A stretch of 37,005 nt of DNA from a virus, in the IMG/VR virus record IMGVR_UViG_3300002835_000507, positions 1 through 37,005 of that record; one strand, written 5' to 3'. Of this stretch, positions 23,363-31,880 are shown one piece after another. The notes under the pieces were generated by a model. It did not search any database, was not told the origin of the DNA, and saw only the letters and a program-made list of their open reading frames with translations. The position numbers and the translations under genes were made by a program. Each line of letters starts with the position of its first letter. Position 1 is the stretch's first letter.

Positions 23363-25033
23363 TTAATACCTTACCGCTAGATTTCTCTCGGCGTCTGCTA
23401 GTTCTTCGTCGTCACCATAGACCGCATCAAAACGCTCTTTTCTAATTCTAGCAGCTTCCTCGTCAGCTTTCTGTCTTGCTAGTTCAGACTGCCTAAAGAC
23501 CTCCTCACCTTGTGCGATCAGGTCCCTAATCTTCTGCGCGTTGCTAAAGCGAACAGCGCCGCCCTCTTGCTGTGTGTCAGCAAAGTTGGTGGTGTCTCTG
23601 TTGCCTAGAACCCGCATGAGGTTGGTCCACTGTTTGCGCTCGGCGTCTGTGGTGACGTCTCCTAGGTTCAGCTTTGAGCCCTCATCAAAGGACAGCAAAC
23701 TAGGGTCAATAGCGACACCGCCATAGTTGCCGCGTCTTGCTAGCTCGAATTCACGCTTTGTTAGTCCTGTGAGCTTACCGATCTCATCGTTATAGATGCC
23801 ACCCCTAGCAATATGATCTTGAAGGCGCTGGAACTCCAAGGCCCTCTTGTTGTTGGCGTCTTTGACCGCTTGGGCTTTGGCATCTCTAAGAGCCTTGGCC
23901 TCTTTGCCAGCATTGACGATATCGGTCTTGACGGCTGTTGCCTGTTGCCCTGCCTTGGACGGGTCAAAGGAGAACTGTGACTCTCTGTCAGCAAGGGACA
24001 ACAGAGCTTCGTATTGTGCCTTCTGCTTAGGGTCCACAATATTGCCAAGGTTCAGATCACCAGAGTAGCTGGCTATCTGTTGCGGTGTGAAGCCAATGCC
24101 ACGGAGATACTCTAGGGCTGCTGTGTCGATACCAAGACGCTTGGCTGCAGCAGCCCTCTTGGCGGCGTCTTTGTCACCAAGGGCAGCCACATTGGCGCCA
24201 TACTCTTTCTTACGCTGTGCGTTGGTCTCTGTGGTTCTTGTCTGCGCTTGCTTGATGGCGTTAGTGGAGCCACCAAATGCCTGCTCATAAGCTGCCATGG
24301 TGTCAGCAGCCGTCTTCTCAGTGGTGCCACGGGCAGACTTGAAGCCCTCATTGAGGCTACCCATGAGGTTGTCCCAGTCTTGGGATGTGTTGCCATACTG
24401 CTGTCTGGTGTCTTGCAGGGCTTGTTTACCTTGCTGCCCTGCTGAGAGAATAAATTGGTCAAGGTTACCTAGGCCCTGTGTGTAGTTCTGGCCAGCAATA
24501 CCCCTGATGAGTGCGTTCCTGCCTTCTTCGGTTTGGGTCTTTGCCAGCTTCTCATCAAGCTGAGATCTGGCACTTTGACCCTTGGCGTAGTCCTCATAGG
24601 CTGACACATCATCGGGACCTTGGTACTGCGCTCCCACCTGTGATGTGAAGGAGTCTTTGCTGACCTTTGTTGGGTCTGTCTGCAGTCCTTGGATGACGCC
24701 TTGGTCCGTGACGGTGTTCCTAGCGATGTCCTCTTGTGCTTTACCCTGGACAGAGCCCTTAGCTTGGGTGACTTCTGAAGCTGTGTCGCCAATGCCTTGG
24801 GCAATCTTCTGCCCCATGGCAGCATCGTTGCCTTGGTTGGCTGTGATGTAGTTTTGGAGGTTGGACCAGCCCGATGTGCGGGTTTTTTTGGGCTCTGCTG
24901 AGCCACTAGAGGAAGAGGCTTGTGCGTTGCCCTGGATGACACTAGAGCCACTGCCTGAAGTGACCACGCCACCAGGTTGCTGTTGCTGTTGCCCTTGGTT
25001 CTCATCCTCTTCAAACTCTTGTACAAAAGCCAT
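23363..25033 (-). CDS. Internal virion-type protein 4 (556 aa)
   Basis: Gln/Ser-rich disordered N-terminus (GQQQQQPGG, residues 14-22) followed by a long helical body rich in Ala, Gln, Lys and Asp, with a charged coiled coil near the end (ARQKADEEAARIRKERF). No enzymatic motif. It sits between the tail nozzle block and other internal proteins; the start overlaps the previous stop as TGATG. Likely a structural or ejected protein. Confidence 0.7.
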   Translation of the reverse strand: MAFVQEFEEDENQGQQQQQPGGVVTSGSGSSVIQGNAQASSSSGSAEPKKTRTSGWSNLQNYITANQGNDAAMGQKIAQGIGDTASEVTQAKGSVQGKAQEDIARNTVTDQGVIQGLQTDPTKVSKDSFTSQVGAQYQGPDDVSAYEDYAKGQSARSQLDEKLAKTQTEEGRNALIRGIAGQNYTQGLGNLDQFILSAGQQGKQALQDTRQQYGNTSQDWDNLMGSLNEGFKSARGTTEKTAADTMAAYEQAFGGSTNAIKQAQTRTTETNAQRKKEYGANVAALGDKDAAKRAAAAKRLGIDTAALEYLRGIGFTPQQIASYSGDLNLGNIVDPKQKAQYEALLSLADRESQFSFDPSKAGQQATAVKTDIVNAGKEAKALRDAKAQAVKDANNKRALEFQRLQDHIARGGIYNDEIGKLTGLTKREFELARRGNYGGVAIDPSLLSFDEGSKLNLGDVTTDAERKQWTNLMRVLGNRDTTNFADTQQEGGAVRFSNAQKIRDLIAQGEEVFRQSELARQKADEEAARIRKERFDAVYGDDEELADAERNLAVRY

Positions 25034-25434
25034 CAGCCTGTCACTCCAATAATAGTAACCTGGTGCTGGTCTGTGCTGCTTGAAGTCAGCCCAACGGTGT
25101 CCAGGATCTCAATTTGTCCAGTGTAAGTCCATTCCAGAGTGACAGCGGTTGACAGGCCTACTGTTGCTCCGTCAACCCGTGTGATCTGGCCTATCCAAAG
25201 AGCGATAGGTTTGCTCGGTCTGTCCCACCTCAACTTGACAGGGAAGGTGCCGTCACTGGTGAAGGTGATGACCTGTGCATCCATGTTATCAGAAAACGTG
25301 AGCTGTTTGTTAAGAGCCCTCGTCACAGACTCCATAAAGTTGTTAAGAGGCGAGATCATGAGCTCAGCGAGGTCTGGGTAGTCCTTTGCTAGGACGTCTG
25401 CAGCAATGCGCCTGAATGAGGGGAGTTTTGCCAT
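25033..25434 (-). CDS. Tail/virion structural protein (133 aa)
   Basis: Starts at ATG 25434, overlapping the nozzle stop as TAATG; the longer frame to 25494 lies in the upstream gene. A helical N-terminus (FRRIAADVLAKDYPDLAELM) precedes a beta sandwich (QVITFTSDGTFPVKLRWDRP to the end). Similar small proteins follow nozzle genes in podoviruses, perhaps plugging or decorating the tail; this is inference. Confidence 0.72.
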   Translation of the reverse strand: MAKLPSFRRIAADVLAKDYPDLAELMISPLNNFMESVTRALNKQLTFSDNMDAQVITFTSDGTFPVKLRWDRPSKPIALWIGQITRVDGATVGLSTAVTLEWTYTGQIEILDTVGLTSSSTDQHQVTIIGVTG

Positions 25435-27905
25435 TATCTGTCCGTCTTCTCTGTGCCTGGTGTGAAGTGAACAGATGCCCCTTGCATCTGCCAAAAGCTA
25501 AAGCCAAAAGCATGACGGAAGCCAAAGGTCAGAGTTGAGCATCGTTGCTTGTCACGAGGGACCCACTGCCTTAGTGGCTTTCTTATGGTGATGCCACCCC
25601 ACGGGGTGTTACCCCAAGTGAACAAGCCCCAAGGTCCATACTCACCGCCTTGGATGGCAACCTGTTCCTCACTTTGGACCACATCACTCTCGAAGGTCAT
25701 GTAGCCGGTCTCTGCAAACTCCGACTTGAACATGAGCTGTGCTGTGTGGAACTGCTTGGTGATGCCTGGGTTGCCTGCTGCTATGGGCACCCATTTGACG
25801 ATGGTGCTAATAGAACCAAACACCGTCCATGTTCCCGCCGAGAAGCCTGGGTTGGTGATGACGGTCACTGTGCTGTTGATGGAGTCAATGGAGTCTATTG
25901 CGCTGTAAACTGTGGCGCTCTGGTAAATGACGTCACCAACAGCAAGGCCAGACACGCTTGATAATGTCAGCGTGTTGCCAGAAACAGAGCTGACAGTAGT
26001 TGTTTGTTTGTAGTCGCCATAGTCCGTGTTGTTTCCCGAACGCCTGTCTTTGAGCAGAAAGTTGCTCGTTGGATCTCCTAAATAGAGCTCTGTCGTGGTG
26101 CTTGCTGCAGCGGTGGCCGCCTTGGTGTGCCGTGTCCATGCTTGCGTGAAAACGTTATAAACAAAGGCCTGTGTGGGGTAGGTGTCCGTTGCTAGGGTTG
26201 GGAGCCAGAGATAGTACCGGCGCTCCACTTCGTAGGCACAACCAACAGCAACTTGCTTAGTGAGGGCTAGGGCGCCTGTCACTAGGCTAAGGATACTGCC
26301 TTCAATGGGGCGGCTTATGATCTTCACGGAGTCTGCAACAACCGTAACGCCTTGGTCCGTGAGGCAGTAGATCTGGTTGTTCAGAATAGCTGGTGTCTCG
26401 GAGCCAATGAGCCTTGCTGAGGAGTCCAGGAGCTCGATATCAAAACTAGGGTAGAAGCCTGTGAGCCTAAAGATGCCGTCCTCTTTGAATATGATCAGAG
26501 AGTCTTTTAGCGGCACAATGCGCAAGATGGCAGCGGACTTGGTGCCAACCTGCACCTGGTTGGGTAGCGGTACACTCTCTGGTTGAAAGGGCTTGGACCA
26601 TGACAGTCCGTTAGGGAAGTTGTCATTGCTTGAGGTCTCTGTGGTACCCGATGTGGGAATACCACTAGGAGACCAGGCAGCGGGTCTGCTAACAGTGATG
26701 ACAAAGGCAGCCCCACCGATGCTACGTTCCTCAAGGAGGATCTGACCTGGCAGGTCATTGGGTCCACTAAGATAGTAGGCATACACGGTCGATGTTGACC
26801 GCCTGTTGATGACACGCACAAGGCTTAGGGCTGTGTCCCTGATGTTCTCGGAGGCCGTGCCTGTGGTTGTTAAAAGGAACTCGCCTGAGGCAATGGTCTC
26901 TGCCGCTTTAGCTGTGTAGGTGATGCCTCCAAAGCTCACGGTGTCATTGAGAACAAGGCCAGCACCAGAGACAGCCAAGAGGGTGATGCGGTAGCGGTGT
27001 TTGCTTGTGGTGTTGGCATAGAACATCACATCGCGGAAGGTGGCTAGGTCCTTAGCTAGTGGGGCTCTCTCATTAGCAAAAGCGATGCCCTCCTGTGAGG
27101 GTGCTGTGTAGATGGTTGCGCCCCTTAGGGAGTCTGGCACGATGTCGGTTAGGGTTATGGTGCCTGCTGTGATCTCGCCGCTCGTGGGGTTGCCCTCATA
27201 GACTAGCTGCAACTCATCGTTGGGTGTTGCTGGTGTGGCCACTTGGGCTGACCTGTAGATCTGGTAGACCCAGGTGGTTGTCACTCCTGAGGGGATAGTG
27301 AAGGTGACGTCAATGTCTCTTGTGCCACCTGCGGTGTTGGTGATCTCAAAGCGAGCTGAGGGAGCCCCTAGGATAAGGTTCTTATTAGCGTCTTCAAAGC
27401 CCCAAACAAGTCTGTAAGCCACCGAATGATTATGGGACAAGAATCCGGAAGCCCCATCAATGGCAGCCTCAAGGTCAAGAGCCTTGAAGGCACCTGACAG
27501 CGTTGGTGTGCCGTTGAAGGCTGCTAGTTTTTGCACCCCTGTTGATGTGGTGAAGTAAAGGTTCTGGTTGCTCTGTGCCGTGCGGATGCGGACACCGCTA
27601 GGAGCTGTGAAGCTGCCAGAGTTGCTCCATGCGCCTGAGTTGAAATAGGAGACTGTGCTAGCTGAGTAGAGGGTTGTGCCGTTGTGGGTGAAAGGCTTGT
27701 CCTGGTAAAACCAGATCTGATCGGTGCGACTCCCGCCATTGCTGTACCCTGCTGACAGCCTTTCAAAGCCACGCCGAGGCTCGATGATGTTGTCTGAACT
27801 GATGTTGACGTCATCGGCTGTGATCAGTGCGCCGTCTGGGATCTCGGCGAACTCGGACCAGCTCGTGAACAATCCTTTAGCTCGGAGGGTTAGGACCTGT
27901 GACAT
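25434..27905 (-). CDS. Tail nozzle / tubular tail protein B-like (823 aa)
   Basis: Large beta-rich protein. Early residues (ADDVNISSDNIIEPRRGFERL) and the mid block LKDSLIIFKEDGIFRLTGF then LTDQGVTVVADSVKIISRPIE match the beta-propeller of podovirus nozzle or DNA-stabilising tail proteins. Beta insertions lie at about 330-420. It closes the tail channel below the adaptor encoded next to it. A separate domain of its C-terminal region (PWGLFTWGNTPWGG) is Trp/Gly-rich. Confidence 0.82.
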   Translation of the reverse strand: MSQVLTLRAKGLFTSWSEFAEIPDGALITADDVNISSDNIIEPRRGFERLSAGYSNGGSRTDQIWFYQDKPFTHNGTTLYSASTVSYFNSGAWSNSGSFTAPSGVRIRTAQSNQNLYFTTSTGVQKLAAFNGTPTLSGAFKALDLEAAIDGASGFLSHNHSVAYRLVWGFEDANKNLILGAPSARFEITNTAGGTRDIDVTFTIPSGVTTTWVYQIYRSAQVATPATPNDELQLVYEGNPTSGEITAGTITLTDIVPDSLRGATIYTAPSQEGIAFANERAPLAKDLATFRDVMFYANTTSKHRYRITLLAVSGAGLVLNDTVSFGGITYTAKAAETIASGEFLLTTTGTASENIRDTALSLVRVINRRSTSTVYAYYLSGPNDLPGQILLEERSIGGAAFVITVSRPAAWSPSGIPTSGTTETSSNDNFPNGLSWSKPFQPESVPLPNQVQVGTKSAAILRIVPLKDSLIIFKEDGIFRLTGFYPSFDIELLDSSARLIGSETPAILNNQIYCLTDQGVTVVADSVKIISRPIEGSILSLVTGALALTKQVAVGCAYEVERRYYLWLPTLATDTYPTQAFVYNVFTQAWTRHTKAATAAASTTTELYLGDPTSNFLLKDRRSGNNTDYGDYKQTTTVSSVSGNTLTLSSVSGLAVGDVIYQSATVYSAIDSIDSINSTVTVITNPGFSAGTWTVFGSISTIVKWVPIAAGNPGITKQFHTAQLMFKSEFAETGYMTFESDVVQSEEQVAIQGGEYGPWGLFTWGNTPWGGITIRKPLRQWVPRDKQRCSTLTFGFRHAFGFSFWQMQGASVHFTPGTEKTDR

Positions 27906-27914
27906 GAGCCCTCC

Positions 27915-28787
27915 TTAAAACCAAAGATCAGGCATCATCGTTCTAGAGGCACCATGGACACGAGGTGACAGCATACGGATGCCAGCCTCTAGGCTCATCA
28001 CGGCAGTCTCTGCCATCTTCTCAGCCCCTGGCTGGTTCTGTGCTTCAAGTAGCCTTGCCGCTGTAAACTGGCTAAGGACAGCCCGCATGTTGCGAGGGAG
28101 CTGCACGAGTACCGAAGTTTCTGCAATGGTCACATAGTCCCCAACTTCTAGTGTGGTGGGGAGGCTTGAGAACTGTATCGTGTTGGAGCTCACCGTGCCT
28201 GTGTTGTCTAGTCCCTTGTAAGCCTGGGAGCCCTTGGAGCTTGCAAAGTCAAAGCTCTGGCCAGTTGCCCAAGTTGAGGGGATCGTTGCTAGGGTCACGA
28301 TGTTGTTGACGGTGTCTATGGTGCTAATAACGCCACTTTCTGTGACGTCCACAAGTCTGCCTTGTTCAATAAAGAATGAGATCTCAAGGGTGCTGTCTGT
28401 GCTGTTGGGGATGGGGTACAAGGCCACCGACTCCCCTTCCAAATAAAACTGTGTGGGGCTGCCTGTGCTTTGACTCTGCACAGCCTCAGGCTCGATGCGC
28501 TCAAGATCAAGGTAGGTGCCCTGAGCATTGATGAGCCTTACCTCTCTAACCATGCCGCCAATGGACCTAGGCGGTATGGGGTACAGTCTTTTGTTTGCGG
28601 TGACTGCTGTGGTGTAAGGGTAAACAAAGAACTCTTCTCGGATGGCCATCAGACGAGGCATGATCTTGGTCTGTGTCTCTTCGTCTGCGATGGCTAGGAT
28701 CTCAGCGTTGGAGAACGTCACTTGACCCGCTGGAATGAAGGCCAGACGGTTGACTGAAGCCAAGAGATCGCTTGTAGTGTAGGCCAC
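27915..28787 (-). CDS. Head-tail adaptor / tubular tail protein A-like (290 aa)
   Basis: Helix-rich ends flank a beta insertion, as in podovirus adaptors that form the ring between portal and nozzle. Key stretches are AEILAIADEETQTKIMPRL in the N-terminal helix bundle, YPIPPRSIGGMVREV, and a C-terminal helix (FTAARLLEAQNQPGAEKMAETA). It lies 9 bp upstream of the nozzle gene. Confidence 0.78.
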   Translation of the reverse strand: MAYTTSDLLASVNRLAFIPAGQVTFSNAEILAIADEETQTKIMPRLMAIREEFFVYPYTTAVTANKRLYPIPPRSIGGMVREVRLINAQGTYLDLERIEPEAVQSQSTGSPTQFYLEGESVALYPIPNSTDSTLEISFFIEQGRLVDVTESGVISTIDTVNNIVTLATIPSTWATGQSFDFASSKGSQAYKGLDNTGTVSSNTIQFSSLPTTLEVGDYVTIAETSVLVQLPRNMRAVLSQFTAARLLEAQNQPGAEKMAETAVMSLEAGIRMLSPRVHGASRTMMPDLWF

Positions 28788-28790
28788 GCT

Positions 28791-28982
28791 TTAGCCCTTT
28801 TTCTTGATCTCGATGGCCATCACTGCGGGTTTGAGCTTCTCACCAACAGAGCCTTGCATGGTCTCGATGAGCTCAGACAACACAGAGTCCTTGGCTGCCA
28901 CATCGTCACCCATATCAGACTCCATGGACTCGTCTTCGTACTCGCTGTCCATGATCTCAGCGCCACATTTTTTGCACTTCAT
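28791..28982 (-). CDS. Small acidic zinc-ribbon-like protein (63 aa)
   Basis: Begins MKCKKCGAEIM with one CxxC pair, then an acidic Asp/Glu/Met stretch and a basic end. Only one CxxC is present, so zinc binding would need a partner or a dimer. GGAGG lies 5 bases before ATG 28982. It is the first gene of the virion cluster, just after the candidate leftward promoter. Confidence 0.72.
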   Translation of the reverse strand: MKCKKCGAEIMDSEYEDESMESDMGDDVAAKDSVLSELIETMQGSVGEKLKPAVMAIEIKKKG

Positions 28983-29005
28983 GCTTGCCTCCAGTTTTGC
29001 AAGTC

Positions 29006-29034
29006 ATGGTATCATAACACAGTCACCGCTTAAA
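29006..29034 (-). promoter_or_regulatory. Candidate leftward promoter for the virion cluster
   Basis: On the minus strand TTTAAG (29034-29029), 17 bp, TACCAT (29011-29006) precede the 28982 gene. The -35 is weak. The sequence GATACCATGAC resembles GATACAATGAC and GGTACAATGAC at the two other candidate leftward promoters (31027, 34779). Confidence 0.4.
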
Positions 29035-29048
29035 GGAGCACTGGACCA

Positions 29049-29207
29049 ATGACAGACAAGCCCACGGATCAGTCAAAAACATGGTTGCGAGGCGCTGTCC
29101 TCGCTCTTAAGGCTGCTATTCCTGTTGTGGTTAGGTTTGTGCCGCAACTAGCCATCTGGTCTGGGTTCCTTTATGCGGCTGTCGATATCCTTCTAAGACT
29201 TATTTAA
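29049..29207 (+). CDS. Small membrane protein (52 aa), holin-like candidate
   Basis: Reads MTDKPTDQSKTWLRGAVLAL and continues as one or two hydrophobic segments ending DILLRLI. AAAGGAG lies 10 bases before the ATG, and the stop is directly followed by the AAGGAG site of the next gene. One long hydrophobic stretch (residues 13-52) with a central Arg could form a hairpin. Size and topology allow a holin, but the lysin is over 2 kb away on the other strand, so this is only a possibility. Confidence 0.7.
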   Translation: MTDKPTDQSKTWLRGAVLALKAAIPVVVRFVPQLAIWSGFLYAAVDILLRLI

Positions 29208-29216
29208 GGAGCACAC

Positions 29217-29462
29217 ATGCCTGGTATCAAAGAGACACAAGAAGTTATTGCAGCCATCAGCGAGATCAAGAAAATCGTCGTGGTGGAGCTTGGAGACGGC
29301 TTTCAGTGGGATGACGTTGCAGACATTGCCGAGAAGCTCGCTGCAAGCCCCAAGGTCCTTGCCGCTATTGAAGGCGCTGACCAGGTGCTACCAGAGCTCA
29401 AAGACCTGGACCTTGGCGAAAAGATCAGCCTCGTTGTTGGACTGCTGAGGGCTGTTGTCTAA
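29217..29462 (+). CDS. Small soluble protein, conserved type (81 aa)
   Basis: Begins MPGIKETQEVIAAISEI. Amphipathic helices alternate with short turns, and LPELKDLDLGEKISLVVGLL near the end is familiar from small phage proteins of unknown function. AAGGAG six bases upstream fixes the start. It shares a short plus-strand operon with the membrane protein before it and is closed by a strong terminator. Confidence 0.75.
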   Translation: MPGIKETQEVIAAISEIKKIVVVELGDGFQWDDVADIAEKLAASPKVLAAIEGADQVLPELKDLDLGEKISLVVGLLRAVV

Positions 29463-29494
29463 GTTTGACGGGTTCAATCCTTGCTGTAAAAGAG

Positions 29495-29521
29495 AAGGGC
29501 ACCTTGCAGGGTGCCCTTTTT
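29495..29521 (+). terminator. Strong intrinsic terminator
   Basis: AAGGGCACC (29495-29503) and GGTGCCCTT (29510-29518) pair perfectly around TTGCAG and run into TTTTT on the plus strand. It ends the 29049-29462 operon. The next gene starts only 23 bases later, so that gene depends on read-through or its own promoter. Confidence 0.92.
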
Positions 29522-29543
29522 ATTCTTTTGCAATGAGGCTTTT

Positions 29544-30137
29544 ATGACAGATCTTACCATACAAATCAAACCATACTACATTGATGAAATTGGATGCGAC
29601 GGATTATCTAACCACGACATCGCTCAATGCTTGGGTGCGTCTGTTGGTCACATCAACCGCAAGATAAAGACAATTTTATCAATCATTCCCGAACTAAGCC
29701 CGATTGGGATACCAACAACAAGAAAGGGCTCTACGGCAAAGATTTATCTCCCAACACACACAGCTAAGCTGATTGTAGCAAAATATGACAACAAGATTGG
29801 CCTTGGGTATCTTCGCTTTCTGCTGATGTGCGAGAAGATTGCACAAGAAAGAATCAACAGCATTGAAGCACCATACAAACCAAAACTACTAGACAAACCC
29901 AAGACGGCAAGAATCACCGAAAGTGTGCAGAAGATTGACACCCTGTTTGGTGAGACGATCTTTAAGCGGACCATGACAAGGGTCAGCGAGGAGATGCTAA
30001 CGCCGCTTGAGAGGCTTCAAGCAAAGAGGTTCAACCTCATCTTGCAGGCCGAGGGCGTCATGAGAAAGGTCAAGAAGCTTGAAGCCGAGATCGACTACCT
30101 GCAGCAACCAGCATCGCTTAGGTTGATCAAGTCCTAA
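29544..30137 (+). CDS. DNA-binding regulator-like protein (197 aa)
   Basis: Residues 20-40 (GLSNHDIAQCLGASVGHINRKI) look like a helix-turn-helix. Residues 60-95 (STAKIYLPTHTAKLIVAKYDNKIGLGYLRFLLMCEKIAQE) recall the core of Rha/antirepressor-type proteins, and the C-terminus is a coiled coil. GAGG five bases before ATG 29544 sets the start. The gene is AT-richer than the virion genes and overlaps the convergent gene at 30127 by 11 bases. A regulatory role is inferred; the family is uncertain. Confidence 0.68.
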   Translation: MTDLTIQIKPYYIDEIGCDGLSNHDIAQCLGASVGHINRKIKTILSIIPELSPIGIPTTRKGSTAKIYLPTHTAKLIVAKYDNKIGLGYLRFLLMCEKIAQERINSIEAPYKPKLLDKPKTARITESVQKIDTLFGETIFKRTMTRVSEEMLTPLERLQAKRFNLILQAEGVMRKVKKLEAEIDYLQQPASLRLIKS

Positions 30138-30453
30138 TCTTCCTCTCAATAGCTTCTAGCACCTCATCTAGTGCCTCTTTGACCTGCCTGCTTGTCATAA
30201 AGAACTCGGTGTGTAGGTCTTGTCTGAGGATGCCACGGACAGCCTTGTTTTCGAGTCTGTTGTGCTCAGCGATAGAATCGAAATACCAACCATCTTGACC
30301 ACACATGAGACGGTGGTCGATGATGCGCTTGAGTATAAAGGCTATGATGCTAGGGTCTGTTTTCTTGGGCTTGTTCAAGTTTATCAAGCCTCTTTTCGAT
30401 AGCGTCAATGGTGACTCGGACCACCTGTCCTTGGGAGCTAAGCTCATAGACAT
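30127..30453 (-). CDS. Hypothetical basic protein (up to 108 aa, start uncertain)
   Basis: The well-behaved part is IIAFILKRIIDHRLMCGQDGWYF and the helical tail to KIRT. ATG 30453 has only a weak site and would overlap the upstream gene by 104 bases; TTG 30378, with AGAGG upstream, gives 83 residues with a short overlap and may be the true start. No domain recognised. Last gene of the leftward host-takeover/lysis block. Confidence 0.6.
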   Translation of the reverse strand: MSMSLAPKDRWSESPLTLSKRGLINLNKPKKTDPSIIAFILKRIIDHRLMCGQDGWYFDSIAEHNRLENKAVRGILRQDLHTEFFMTSRQVKEALDEVLEAIERKIRT

Positions 30454-30595
30454 TGTGGCTCAGGGTCTTGATCTCTTCATTCATGGATTGCAATGAGTGA
30501 ACAGCAAAGCCCAACAGCAGCGTTATGGCACCAACAAAGGCCTTGACCACAAGGTCAGAGATCCAGTCAATATTTGCCCGTGATCCGCTGTCCAT
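30350..30595 (-). CDS. Membrane-anchored coiled-coil protein (81 aa), spanin/holin-like candidate
   Basis: ATG 30595 has GGAG about 8 bases upstream. A membrane helix at residues about 14-33 (VVKAFVGAITLLLGFAVHSL) is followed by a coiled coil to the end. An N-terminal anchor plus coiled coil near a lysin resembles an inner-membrane spanin or an XhlA-type lysis accessory. No outer-membrane lipoprotein partner overlaps it. Confidence 0.7.
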   Translation of the reverse strand: MDSGSRANIDWISDLVVKAFVGAITLLLGFAVHSLQSMNEEIKTLSHNVYELSSQGQVVRVTIDAIEKRLDKLEQAQENRP

Positions 30596-30639
30596 GAACG
30601 TCACTCCACACCTGCATGGGAATAGCATAACGCAAGCCC

Positions 30640-31002
30640 TTACTTTTCAACAAGGATGGGTCGCTCGTGTGTGTCAACTTTAAGCACCCTTTGCCCTGCT
30701 GTGTTCAGAGCCACATTGAGCACCATGCAATCGGTCGTGTTGTCATGCCACATTGTGCCTAAAAAGTGCGTGTCAATGTACAGCTTAGTGTTCGCCTTAT
30801 AAGGCACACAGTAGGTCACAAGGAACGACTCGCCAACCTTAGCTGTGTCTGGTGCGAACAACACAGGCTTTGGCGTAGGGCTAGGCGTTGGCTCTGGTGT
30901 GGGGCTAGGCGTTGGCTCAGGTGTTGGTGCTGGTGTTGGAAAGAAAAACACCACAAGACCTGCGGCGATGGCTGCAAACACTGCGAGAATAGCTTTGAAC
31001 AT
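30640..31002 (-). CDS. Signal-anchored protein with Pro-Thr repeat linker (120 aa)
   Basis: Residues 3-21 form a signal peptide or anchor (KAILAVFAAIAAGLVVFFF). Residues 22-46 are PTPEPTPS repeats encoded by a 24-bp tandem DNA repeat near 30880-30935. The rest is a beta-rich domain with two Cys, likely exported. TTGGAG precedes ATG 31002. It would place a small domain in the periplasm or outside; the role is unknown, perhaps envelope or superinfection related. Confidence 0.75.
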   Translation of the reverse strand: MFKAILAVFAAIAAGLVVFFFPTPAPTPEPTPSPTPEPTPSPTPKPVLFAPDTAKVGESFLVTYCVPYKANTKLYIDTHFLGTMWHDNTTDCMVLNVALNTAGQRVLKVDTHERPILVEK

Positions 31003-31026
31003 AGGTGCGCTCCAAGGTGTTGGGTC

Positions 31027-31054
31027 ATTGTATCATGCTCGTTTTATGGTACAA
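31027..31054. promoter_or_regulatory. Promoter pair between 31002 and 31119 genes
   Basis: On the minus strand TTGTAC (31054-31049), 16 bp, TACAAT (31032-31027) drives the 31002 gene. The same bases read on the plus strand give TTGTAT and TACAAG about 16 bp apart, a weaker rightward promoter for the HNH gene. The hexamers of both directions overlap almost completely. Confidence 0.5.
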
Positions 31055-31118
31055 GAAAGCGCCGCTTCTTCTTCGATCGAAGCCTAGCGGTAGCAATATC
31101 GTTAGGGAGGATTAAGCG

Positions 31119-31880
31119 GTGATCAAAACTTGCTTTTACTGCTTAAAAGAATACGACGCTGGTAAGTACTCAAACAATCTTAGAAAATTCTGTTCGGCTG
31201 TATGTAAATGCAAGGCCACTCCAAAGAAAAATCCAAAGAAGAGGCTGTCAGATCGGACTTTCTCTTGCCATCATTGTGGCAAGGAGTATAGGCCGCTACT
31301 TGAAAGAGAATCCTTTACAAAACATTGCAGCAGACTATGCCACAACCGCTCAATAGGTGCTGCAAAAATATCAGAGCAGACTATAGAGAGAAGATTGCAG
31401 CTAATTTTAGATCCTGAAAACGAGCACCTTAGAAATCGCGTTTCATTCAATTCTGTCGGTAGGCCTTACATTCAGACGCCAAACGGCCACAAACAAATGA
31501 CAGGTTTAGGGCGTTTTATTATTAGCGCACCAGATGGGCTAGATGTTGACCACATTAACCGAAACTTTATGGACAACAGGAAAGATAATCTTAGGACCTG
31601 TTCTAAATCTGAGAACATGAACAATAGAGGAGAAAATAAGAGAAGAAGCGAAAAAAATAAAGATCTGCCAACTGGGGTTATAAAAGACGGAAACAAATAC
31701 TATGCGGTAATATTTAGAAAGGAAAACGGCAGGTTACTAAGCACTAGGTTAGGATCGCATCACTGCGTTCATGAAGCCAAGAAAGCTTATGACGAAGAAA
31801 GACTAAGAAGATCGGGGCTTACCAAACAACATCAAGAATTTTTGGGTTGTACTTCCGAAGAGCCGCAACAATCCCCTTGA
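31119..31880 (+). CDS. HNH homing-type endonuclease with zinc-finger N-terminus
   Basis: Two Cys clusters lie at the N-terminus (CFYCLKEY with FCSAVCKC; CHHCGKEY with HCSRLCH). The HNH core is at about residues 135-170 (GLDVDHINRNFMDNRKDNLRTCS), and a C-terminal AP2-like DNA-binding domain (KYYAVIFRK to AKKAYDEE) follows. This is the usual build of free-standing phage homing endonucleases. GGGAGG lies 8 bases before GTG 31119. It is AT-richer than its surroundings, opposite in strand to its neighbours, and overlaps the 3' end of the lysin gene by 62 bases: signs of mobile insertion. Confidence 0.9.
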   Translation: MIKTCFYCLKEYDAGKYSNNLRKFCSAVCKCKATPKKNPKKRLSDRTFSCHHCGKEYRPLLERESFTKHCSRLCHNRSIGAAKISEQTIERRLQLILDPENEHLRNRVSFNSVGRPYIQTPNGHKQMTGLGRFIISAPDGLDVDHINRNFMDNRKDNLRTCSKSENMNNRGENKRRSEKNKDLPTGVIKDGNKYYAVIFRKENGRLLSTRLGSHHCVHEAKKAYDEERLRRSGLTKQHQEFLGCTSEEPQQSP

